This document shows, piece by piece, positions 6,963 through 12,326 of a DNA stretch of 12,326 nucleotides. Each line of letters begins with the position of its first letter. The first letter of the stretch is position 1. Origin of the DNA: Mariprofundus sp. GTDB lineage: Bacteria > Pseudomonadota > Zetaproteobacteria > Mariprofundales > Mariprofundaceae. The stretch is taken from positions 1 through 12,326 of the forward strand of contig JAUZQH010000125.1 in the NCBI GenBank assembly GCA_030951065.1, given 5' to 3'. The position numbers were made by a program, and so were the translations under genes. Under the pieces are notes generated by a model, which saw only the letters and a list, made by a program, of their open reading frames with translations, had not been told where the DNA came from and did no database searches.

Positions 6963-7526
6963 TTATTGACCGAGCATGGCTTTCTTCAAATCCGAGTCAG
7001 CCGGTTTTTTGCCCAGCCAGACAGCCAGCAGTGCCTGCTGGAAATCCGAACCTTCAATCACACCCTTTTCACTACCATTAAAGCTGACATGGGTGCTGCC
7101 GTCACTGAGCAGGTCGAACACGATGGAATCGCCACGATGTGCTGTGACGAACAATGCATTGAAGCGGTCAAGCCGTGCTTTCAGGCTTTTCATGCGTTTG
7201 CTGCTCTGGTTCTTTTTGAAGCCTTCTTCCCACCCGTCGGTGAGTTTCTCTTTATCTACTTCGCCATACAGAATGTTCATGGTCACGCGCTTGTTGCCGG
7301 TATCGGCCAGAATCGCTTTGGCGCTGGAGCCAGGGTGTTCCAGATACAGGCCGCCCACGTAAATATCGAAAAAGAATTTGGTGCGTATGCCCGCGCCGTT
7401 GAGATACAGGCTCTTGCCCTGCAGTTGAATCGTATCGGGCAGTGTGACGCCTTCAATTTCAACCGCCTGAGACAACGCCGGCAGCATGAGCAGGGCGGTG
7501 AGGAATAATAATCGAACAGATTTCAT
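6963..7526 (-). CDS. Secreted chalcone isomerase-like protein
   Basis: Member of the bacterial chalcone-isomerase-like fold family, exported to the periplasm. The plant enzyme's catalysis should not be assumed: bacterial members are mostly uncharacterised. The 187 residues begin with a signal peptide (1-21: Lys3/Arg5, hydrophobic core, cleavage after LSQA). The family signature LNGAGIRTKFFFDIYVGG lies at 42-59, with YGEVDKEKLTDGWEEGF at 87-103 and FQQALLAVWLGKKPAD at 162-177. The ATG at 7526 has GGAGG with a 5-nt spacer. It is 60 nt downstream of the YdjM-like gene on the same strand and could share its transcript. Confidence 0.85.
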   Translation of the reverse strand: MKSVRLLFLTALLMLPALSQAVEIEGVTLPDTIQLQGKSLYLNGAGIRTKFFFDIYVGGLYLEHPGSSAKAILADTGNKRVTMNILYGEVDKEKLTDGWEEGFKKNQSSKRMKSLKARLDRFNALFVTAHRGDSIVFDLLSDGSTHVSFNGSEKGVIEGSDFQQALLAVWLGKKPADSDLKKAMLGQ

Positions 7527-7586
7527 GCGAGCCTCCGGGATTGCATCATACTCCGATTAAAAACCAAAAATGAGCGAACCGCAAGC

Positions 7587-8642
7587 TTATTTATCCGGCA
7601 GCCAGTTGAACGGCGCAGCCGTTTGTTTGAGCTCACTTTTTCGGTCAGCACGCCAGATCAGCCATGCCTGCGGTTGCGATGCAGGGCTGCGGTTCGTTAA
7701 ATTATTGTTCAAATCAATATGCAGTTGAAAGGAAGCGTGGACACCGGGCGCGCCGCCGCCAAAGGCCAGGTCGCCGAAATCAATAGCGTTCTTGTCCTGC
7801 TTGAGCAGCACAGGAAAGCGGGCGAACCATGCATAAAAAGCCGTGCCCGGCAGTTGTACCATATCCGTAACCGTGTGCATGGCAGGCAACTCCTGCCAGA
7901 CGATTTGATTGGCGTCTCCGATTGTTGTGGAGAGCAGGGTGGTGATGAAAGTCTCATCAAACAGCGGGCGAAGGCCCGGGAAATCCGGCTTCAGGTTGAC
8001 AGCGGCACGGGCATAGTGATCAGGGTATTCGGCAATCAACTGCCAGTTGAAGGGAGAAAAAGCCAGCGGCAGGGCATGGTATGAACCGGCATCGGGGTGC
8101 GCTTTTTTTATCAGTGCAATGGCCTGTTGCTGATTGCTGTATGCCAGTGACAGATAGGCGATGGCCAGGATAAAGCTCACCATGCCCAAACGACGGGCCT
8201 GTTGCTTCCAGATCAGACTTGCCAGCAGCGGAATCAATAAACAGGCTGAAAACAGCGGATCAATAATAAAGAGCAAATCAACACTGAAGCGTTGATCGGA
8301 GAGCGGTGCAAACAGCATGGTGCCATAGGCGGTGATGACATCGAGCGATATATGTAATAGCAGTGCCAGCCCGATGAGTTTGGGCATGGCCGGATTCTGT
8401 TTGACCTGTCCGGATGACAGGCTGAAAATCAGCCAGCCCCATAACGGCAGCATGAGCAGCGAATGGGTGAGGCCACGGTGATGTTGAAGATAGACCGGGT
8501 CGGAAATCAGACGCAACACGATATCGCTGTCCGGTGCCATGGCGAGCAGGATAATCAGGACAAGCTGTCTGGCCGGTAATTTTTCTTTCGGGAAAGCGCG
8601 GGCCAGCGCAGCGCCCGATATGGCGTGGGTTAGCGGATCCAC
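7587..8642 (-). CDS. YdjM-type membrane-bound metal-dependent hydrolase
   Basis: Integral inner-membrane protein of the YdjM/DUF457 group, assigned as a metal-dependent hydrolase by its histidine/aspartate pattern; the substrate is unknown. The 351 residues carry MDPLTHAISG at the N-terminus (His6), MAPDSD (Asp38, Asp40), HHRGLTHS (54-61) and HISLDV (His97, Asp101), the family's presumed metal ligands. About five membrane segments lie in the first half (near 28-45, 59-77, 87-105, 126-146, 152-169). A soluble domain of about 180 residues, probably outside the membrane, fills the rest; it is longer than in E. coli YdjM. The GTG start (8640-8642) lies inside the anmK coding end, a 13-bp overlap with no clear Shine-Dalgarno, so translation is probably coupled to anmK. 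The conserved MDPLTHA opening fixes this start. E. coli ydjM is LexA-controlled, but no operator was seen here. Confidence 0.85.
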   Translation of the reverse strand: MDPLTHAISGAALARAFPKEKLPARQLVLIILLAMAPDSDIVLRLISDPVYLQHHRGLTHSLLMLPLWGWLIFSLSSGQVKQNPAMPKLIGLALLLHISLDVITAYGTMLFAPLSDQRFSVDLLFIIDPLFSACLLIPLLASLIWKQQARRLGMVSFILAIAYLSLAYSNQQQAIALIKKAHPDAGSYHALPLAFSPFNWQLIAEYPDHYARAAVNLKPDFPGLRPLFDETFITTLLSTTIGDANQIVWQELPAMHTVTDMVQLPGTAFYAWFARFPVLLKQDKNAIDFGDLAFGGGAPGVHASFQLHIDLNNNLTNRSPASQPQAWLIWRADRKSELKQTAAPFNWLPDK

Positions 8643-9781
8643 GTTGGGATGTCGCGTAACAATGTCTGCCAGTTCGCCCCCGGGGTGATCTGGCCGCCGC
8701 AGACATCCCGTTTGGCGCCGGTGACGGCTGCCAGCGTATTGGGCTCACCCAGCAGGGTTTGTCTGGCCAGCAGGGCGAAACAGACGGCCTCCACTGCTTG
8801 CGGCGGTATGCTTGCGGCGGCGGTGGTTTCCACGCTGGCCGGAGACAGTTGTTGTTGCAGCAGCTTCATCAGGTGTCGGTTGCGAACGCCGCCGCCGCAG
8901 CACAGCCAGCGGTCTGGTTTGTCCGGCAGAAAACGGATGCTTTGTGCAATACTGGTGGCCGTAAACCGGCAGGCTGTCGCCAGACGGTCTGCATTGGAGA
9001 TATCCGGCCAGTTCAGCATCTGATTGACCACATCCTCGCCGAACTGCTCGCGCCCGGTCGATTTGGGTGGAGTCTGCTGCAAAAACGGGTGTTGCAGCAG
9101 TGTGTCCAGCAGGGCGTCGTTGACGCAGCCGCTGGCAGCCATCTGACCGTTTTCATCAAAGCTGCGTTCGCCGTGGCTGATTGCCAGCATCAGAGCATCC
9201 ATCATCATATTACCGGGGCCGGTATCGAAGCCGGTTATCTGGCCATCCGCGCCCAACCAGGTGATATTGGCAATGCCGCCGATATTGAGAATGACTGTAT
9301 TGTGTTCAGGGTCGAAAAACAGTTGCCGGTGTGCAAACGGCACCAGCGGAGCACCTTCGCCGCCGGCAGCCAAATCACGGCTGCGGAAATTCGAAATGGT
9401 GGTGATGCCGGTACGCTCGGCCATGGTTGCGGCGCAACCGATTTGCATTGAAAACGGATATTGCGTTGCCGGACGGTGGCGAATGGTTTGGCCGTGGTTG
9501 CCAATAGCTGCAATGTCGGTGGTTTGCAGCCCCGCCTCCTTGATCGCGGACAGCGCAGCATCGGCACAGGCATCGCCCAGCGCTTTGTCCAGCCCGCCCA
9601 TATTATCAATCTCCCCAAAACCAGGCGCAGTCAGTCGTAATATCGCTATGCGCAATTTTGCAGGCATAGCGTATTCCGAAAAATGCAACAGTTCCGCTTG
9701 TTCGGAAAAGCGAACAATGGCGACATCAATGCCATCGGCGGAGGTGCCGGACATGATGCCGATGATTACGGGGGGGATCAT
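8630..9781 (-). CDS. anmK: Anhydro-N-acetylmuramic acid kinase
   Basis: Cytoplasmic enzyme that uses ATP and water to open and phosphorylate 1,6-anhydro-MurNAc to MurNAc-6-phosphate, feeding recycled wall sugar back to metabolism. The 383 residues match the family length (about 365-375). Motifs in order: GIMSGTSADGIDVA (8-21, phosphate loop), IGNHGQTIRH (93-102), FRSRDLAAGGEGAPLVP (132-148), LNIGGIAN (165-172), GFDTGPGNMMMDA (184-196) and CGGGVRNRHL (295-304). Asp186 in DTGPGN is probably the catalytic base (Asp182 in the Pseudomonas enzyme). Asn131 stands where relatives usually have Asp before FRSRD. The ATG at 9781 follows GAAGG by 4 nt and overlaps the stop of the PIN fragment as ATGA. 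The YdjM-like gene overlaps its end by 13 bp. It works with AmpG and MltA, encoded at 2541-4967. Confidence 0.96.
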   Translation of the reverse strand: MIPPVIIGIMSGTSADGIDVAIVRFSEQAELLHFSEYAMPAKLRIAILRLTAPGFGEIDNMGGLDKALGDACADAALSAIKEAGLQTTDIAAIGNHGQTIRHRPATQYPFSMQIGCAATMAERTGITTISNFRSRDLAAGGEGAPLVPFAHRQLFFDPEHNTVILNIGGIANITWLGADGQITGFDTGPGNMMMDALMLAISHGERSFDENGQMAASGCVNDALLDTLLQHPFLQQTPPKSTGREQFGEDVVNQMLNWPDISNADRLATACRFTATSIAQSIRFLPDKPDRWLCCGGGVRNRHLMKLLQQQLSPASVETTAAASIPPQAVEAVCFALLARQTLLGEPNTLAAVTGAKRDVCGGQITPGANWQTLLRDIPTWIR

Positions 9782-9906
9782 CGGGCCTTCAACGCCTGTT
9801 GCATGCTCTGGCCAATCAGTAAACGATCAAAGGGATCGCGATGCTGCCATGGTAATGATGCCACAGCCAGGATGTGAGCTGATTCTATGGCTTCAAGCTG
9901 CGCCAT
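9778..9906 (-). pseudogene. Fragment of a PIN-domain (VapC-like) toxin
   Basis: A 42-codon frame from ATG 9904-9906 to TGA 9778-9780 encodes AHILAVASLPWQHRDPFDRL followed by LIGQSMQQALKAR. The HRDPFDRLLIxQ stretch is the hallmark C-terminal half of PIN-domain toxins related to VapC (COG3744-like). Missing are the N-terminal half with the first catalytic acids and the final strand (typically ending ..TxD..F..YG). The frame is open further upstream to about 10000 but without toxin-like sequence. No antitoxin gene is next to it. The TGA overlaps the anmK start codon (ATGA), so a translating ribosome could be handed to anmK. It is most likely a decayed toxin gene; short expression as a peptide cannot be excluded. 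Confidence 0.7.
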
Positions 9907-9908
9907 AA

Positions 9909-9948
9909 CCCCGCATCGCGTCTCATGATTATCGACAGCGATGCGGGG
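9909..9948. repeat. Perfect 11-bp inverted repeat (hairpin)
   Basis: CCCCGCATCGC (9909-9919) and GCGATGCGGGG (9938-9948) are perfect inverted copies around an 18-nt loop. It sits 2 bp upstream of the PIN fragment ATG and about 110 bp past the stop of the Cys-rich gene. On the minus strand it is followed by TTATGG, not a T-run, so it is at best an atypical terminator. It could mark a decay or insertion boundary. Confidence 0.6.
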
Positions 9949-10009
9949 CTGCATGGGGCTTAACGCGCACGGGTTTTTTCCACCCCGAGGTATGAAACAT
10001 TACCACGGC

Positions 10010-10041
10010 GTAGAAAAGTTATGCAAACGCGCCGCGTGTTG
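10010..10041 (-). terminator. Weak candidate terminator for the Cys-rich gene
   Basis: Downstream of the TAA at 10056-10058, the minus strand carries a GC-rich stem (CAA-ACGC paired with GCGT-TTG, one bulged base, within 10024-10041). It is followed by CATAACTTTTCTA. The stem is short and the T-tract broken, so the call is tentative. Confidence 0.3.
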
Positions 10042-10055
10042 ACAATACAATGGGC

Positions 10056-10820
10056 TTAAAATGCCTGCGGTGCGGACGGTTCGGCTGCCGGCGCTGCATC
10101 AGCTGGCGGCGTAGTTGGTGTAGCTTGATCTTTGGCAGCTGTTTTTGCCGTTGTTGTTTCCGTTGTAGCTGGCGTCTGATCTGCTGCGCTACTGTCCGGA
10201 GCGGTTGTCGCAGGCTCCGCAGCGGTGGGCTGTTCCGGAGCTGCTGCCGGTGCGGTTGGCGTGGATTCTGGCGTTGCAGCTTCAGACTGCATAGCTTCAG
10301 GTTGCGCGATTTCAGCAGGTGCGCTTGCCTCAGACGCGGATTCCGGTTTGGAGGCTGGCTCGGCGAGCGGTTCAGCTGCCTGTTTTGGCGTATCCAGCTG
10401 ATCACCGACCGACGTCAGAGTTTGCAGCATTTGTTCTACTTCGGTGATGGTAGCTCTGGTTTCTTTTCCTGCCAGGGTTCCTATCTCCTGGATGCTTTGC
10501 AGTGCTTTTTTCAGCTTGGTCTGGATCAGGTTTTCCCGATTGATTTCCATTTCGTGGTTGAGGCTGGCAATCTGGTCATTCACACCGCTGATTTGGCTAT
10601 TCAGGTCATTGATACGCTTGTCGATGGCAGATGTATCGGCATTGGAGAACGCTGTGAATGCAGCATAAGCAGCCAGCAGCAGGGCAATAATCGATATGGT
10701 GAGCGATGTATGCGGTTTGCAGCAGCTGCCGCCTTTACAGCATGTTTTGTCGCTGACGGATGCTGTTTCGGCAGTTTCTTTTGTAGTATCCACTGTTGGT
10801 TCCTTGGTGTTTTCAGACAT
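10056..10820 (-). CDS. Cys-rich single-pass membrane protein with coiled coil and Pro/Ala-rich tail
   Basis: I do not recognise this 254-residue protein. Residues 1-25 are a Thr/Glu-rich N-terminus. KTCCKGGSCCKPH (25-37) holds two Cys pairs (27-28, 33-34) just before a single membrane segment (about 39-59, LTISIIALLLAAYAAFTAF). A predicted coiled coil follows (about 62-115, with heptad-like leucine/isoleucine positions), then a helical stretch to about 142. The tail from 145 to 254 is low-complexity Ala/Pro/Glu/Thr/Ser, probably disordered. There is no cleavable signal, so N-in topology with a periplasmic tail is likely, placing the Cys cluster at the cytoplasmic membrane face. I chose the ATG at 10818-10820 because AGGAG lies 6 nt upstream; an upstream ATG (10856) lacks this. 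It is divergent from tyrS. The tail's biased base composition explains the long shadow frames on the other strand. Confidence 0.8.
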   Translation of the reverse strand: MSENTKEPTVDTTKETAETASVSDKTCCKGGSCCKPHTSLTISIIALLLAAYAAFTAFSNADTSAIDKRINDLNSQISGVNDQIASLNHEMEINRENLIQTKLKKALQSIQEIGTLAGKETRATITEVEQMLQTLTSVGDQLDTPKQAAEPLAEPASKPESASEASAPAEIAQPEAMQSEAATPESTPTAPAAAPEQPTAAEPATTAPDSSAADQTPATTETTTAKTAAKDQATPTTPPADAAPAAEPSAPQAF

Positions 10821-10924
10821 GGTGTCTCCTTGGATCAATATTATTATGTCGGCCATGATCAGGCATGATGACGCTTATTATGGCACGAAACATATGGGGA
10901 TGCATCATCTAATCCGTGATATGA

Positions 10925-10941
10925 ATCGCTGCGGTAGCGAT
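10925..10941 (+). other. Small hairpin upstream of tyrS
   Basis: ATCGCT (10925-10930), loop GCGGT, AGCGAT (10936-10941) forms a perfect 6-bp stem about 75 nt before the tyrS ATG, in the gap between the divergent Cys-rich gene and tyrS. No T-run follows. It may be leader structure or chance; no convincing tyrS promoter was identified in this gap. Confidence 0.3.
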
Positions 10942-11015
10942 GTGACAGATGTGATGCCATGATTCGCGCCAGATACTCTGGGGGACTCAGGGTATGCTTG
11001 AATATCGGGGTGAAT

Positions 11016-12203
11016 ATGAACATTCAGGAACAGATGGCACTGCTGAGCCGTGGTGCGCTGGAAATTTTACCGGCTGGCGGGCTGGAAGCGAAACTGAAAG
11101 AGGTTGAAAAAGAGGGGCGCCCGTTGCGGGTGAAGGCGGGTTTTGATCCGACTGCGCCTGATCTGCATCTGGGGCATACTGTATTGCTGGAAAAGCTGCG
11201 GCAGTTTCAGCACTGCGGGCATCAGGTGGTATTTCTGATCGGTGACTTTACCGGCACCATTGGCGATCCGACCGGCAAGAATGAAACACGGCCACCACTC
11301 ACCCATGACGAAGTATTGCTCAATGCCGAAACCTATAAAGAACAGGTATTCAAAATTCTGGATCCCCATCAGACAGAAGTGCGCTTTAATTCCGAGTGGC
11401 TGGGGCAACTGACCGCTGCCGACCTGATCCGCATAGCCGGCAAGGCCACGGTGGCTCGCATGCTGGAGCGTGATGATTTCGAAAAACGCTATAAGGGCGG
11501 GCAATCGATCTCGATTCACGAATTCCTCTATCCGCTGGTGCAGGGCTATGATTCAGTGGCGCTGGATGCGGATGTCGAGTTGGGCGGTAATGACCAGAAG
11601 TTCAATTTATTAATGGGGCGGCAGCTGCAGGATGCCTATGGTAAGGCACAGCAGGTGATTTTGACCATGCCATTGCTGGAAGGGCTGGATGGCATCAACA
11701 AGATGTCCAAGTCACTGAATAACTATGTCGGTGTGGCAGAATCTGCCAAAGAACAGTTCGGCAAGCTGATGAGTGTGTCCGATGATCTGATGTACAAATA
11801 CTATGAGCTTCTCACCGACCTGAATCTGGATGAAATCAGGGCGATGCATCCGATGGAGGCCAAGAAACAACTGGCTGCTGTGATTGTTGAGCGTTTTCAT
11901 GGTCAGGGTGCAGGGCAGCAGGCGCGCGAAGGGTTTGAGTCCCAGTTTGCCAAAAAAGAGATTCCGGATGATGTGCCGGAACTTTCATTACCGGTTGATG
12001 GCGGCTCGCTGTGGATTATCAAGGCTCTGTCACTGGCGGGGATGACGGCATCCAATGGTGAGGGTATTCGCATGGTGAAACAGAATGCGCTTTCCATTGA
12101 TGGTGAAAAGATCACCGACAAGGATTATCAGCTTCAGCCGGGCGGCCCGTATTTGATCAAGCTCGGGAAACGCAAGTTTCTTAACCTTTTTGTCGAGGGT
12201 TAA
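11016..12203 (+). CDS. tyrS: Tyrosyl-tRNA synthetase
   Basis: Class I aminoacyl-tRNA synthetase that charges tRNA-Tyr with tyrosine in the cytoplasm, releasing pyrophosphate. The 395 residues match the shorter TyrRS type found in pseudomonads, not the 424-residue E. coli type. The Rossmann core shows [15 protein letters not shown] (41-55) with the HIGH-type HLGH at 51-54, [16 protein letters not shown] (73-88) and YPLVQGYDS (172-180). The KMSKS loop is at 229-233. An S4-like RNA-binding domain with the typical LVK/DG pattern closes the protein (about 332-393). I chose the ATG at 11016, with GGGGTG just upstream, because [14 protein letters not shown] is the usual family opening; an in-frame ATG at 10959 would add 19 unconserved residues. 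A strong promoter-like sequence follows the stop. In pseudomonads tyrS sits beside anmK and ahead of an rRNA operon, a similar context. Confidence 0.96.
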   Translation: MNIQEQMALLSRGALEILPAGGLEAKLKEVEKEGRPLRVKAGFDPTAPDLHLGHTVLLEKLRQFQHCGHQVVFLIGDFTGTIGDPTGKNETRPPLTHDEVLLNAETYKEQVFKILDPHQTEVRFNSEWLGQLTAADLIRIAGKATVARMLERDDFEKRYKGGQSISIHEFLYPLVQGYDSVALDADVELGGNDQKFNLLMGRQLQDAYGKAQQVILTMPLLEGLDGINKMSKSLNNYVGVAESAKEQFGKLMSVSDDLMYKYYELLTDLNLDEIRAMHPMEAKKQLAAVIVERFHGQGAGQQAREGFESQFAKKEIPDDVPELSLPVDGGSLWIIKALSLAGMTASNGEGIRMVKQNALSIDGEKITDKDYQLQPGGPYLIKLGKRKFLNLFVEG

Positions 12204-12224
12204 AAATACTTCATCACAAAGGTG

Positions 12225-12263
12225 TTGACGCACCGGAAACTGGCGATAATGTTCGCCGCCCTC
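12225..12263 (+). promoter_or_regulatory. Promoter candidate with GC-rich start region after tyrS
   Basis: TTGACG (12225-12230) and GATAAT (12245-12250) resemble the two promoter hexamers, followed by a GC-rich stretch (GTTCGCCGCCCTCGCC) like the discriminator of growth-rate-controlled stable-RNA promoters. The spacer is 14 nt, shorter than the usual 16-18; TAATGT at 12247 would give 16 nt but a poorer hexamer. About 60 nt of leader follow to the window edge with no start codon plus Shine-Dalgarno. An rRNA or tRNA operon beyond the edge is a reasonable guess. Confidence 0.45.
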
Positions 12264-12326
12264 GCCGGAACGGGGTGACGCTGAAAGGCATCACAACGCT
12301 TTGGAAAGGGAGTTTCAACAAAAGAT

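Noticed and set aside
8759..9451. 230-codon + strand frame inside anmK
   Set aside because: It lies wholly opposite a textbook AnmK with all motifs; the composition is that of a shadow frame.
10039..10062. TTGACA (10039-10044) as a + strand promoter
   Set aside because: The only TAAAAT is 12 nt downstream, and the region reads into the antisense of the Cys-rich gene; no target gene.
10050..10868. Long + strand frame rich in Cys, Arg and Gly opposite the Cys-rich membrane protein gene
   Set aside because: It is the antisense shadow of the Ala/Pro/Glu-rich tail; the minus strand has a good ribosome site, a membrane helix and a coiled coil.

Overview
The window is a dense block of chromosomal housekeeping genes from a Gram-negative bacterium, most likely a proteobacterium. 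The evidence is an outer-membrane-type lipoprotein transglycosylase (MltA), an AmpG permease, AnmK and a pseudomonad-like tyrosyl-tRNA synthetase. Base composition is moderate (by eye a little over 50% GC). The exact class (gamma- or zetaproteobacterial, for example) cannot be fixed from the sequence alone. No phage, integrase, transposase or CRISPR array was seen.

Layout. Bases 1-162 hold the 3' end of an unidentified + strand gene. Bases 123-1800 (minus strand) carry an MscS-family channel followed by rnhA (ribonuclease HI). From about 1880 the + strand takes over: a candidate promoter and a structured leader precede a 96-residue protein of unknown function (2044-2334). A roughly 150-bp non-coding element with 17-bp perfect inverted arms built of CGCAGAG-like heptads follows. 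Then come ampG and mltA, 12 nt apart, and the inorganic pyrophosphatase gene ppa. ppa converges on a run of minus-strand genes that reads, in transcription order from 10820 down to 5910: a Cys-rich single-pass membrane protein with a Pro/Ala-rich tail, a broken PIN-domain (VapC-like) toxin fragment, anmK, a YdjM-type membrane hydrolase, a secreted chalcone-isomerase-like protein, and a CHAD-domain protein. Finally tyrS runs on the + strand and is followed by what looks like a strong promoter with a GC-rich start region, perhaps for an rRNA or tRNA operon beyond the right edge.

Function. Three genes belong to cell-wall recycling: MltA releases 1,6-anhydro-muropeptides, AmpG imports them, and AnmK phosphorylates the released anhydro-MurNAc. 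ampG and mltA form an evident operon; anmK lies about 5 kb away in the opposite cluster. Pyrophosphatase (PPi hydrolysis) and the CHAD protein (a polyphosphate-binding domain in characterised members) face each other, a possible but unproven phosphate-metabolism link.

I did not find a convincing new multi-gene system. The points most worth a second look are the heptad inverted-repeat element with a second degenerate copy near base 681, the PIN-toxin remnant overlapping the anmK start codon, the hairpin-rich leader before the 96-residue protein, two further long intergenic hairpins, and the CCxxxxCC membrane protein.
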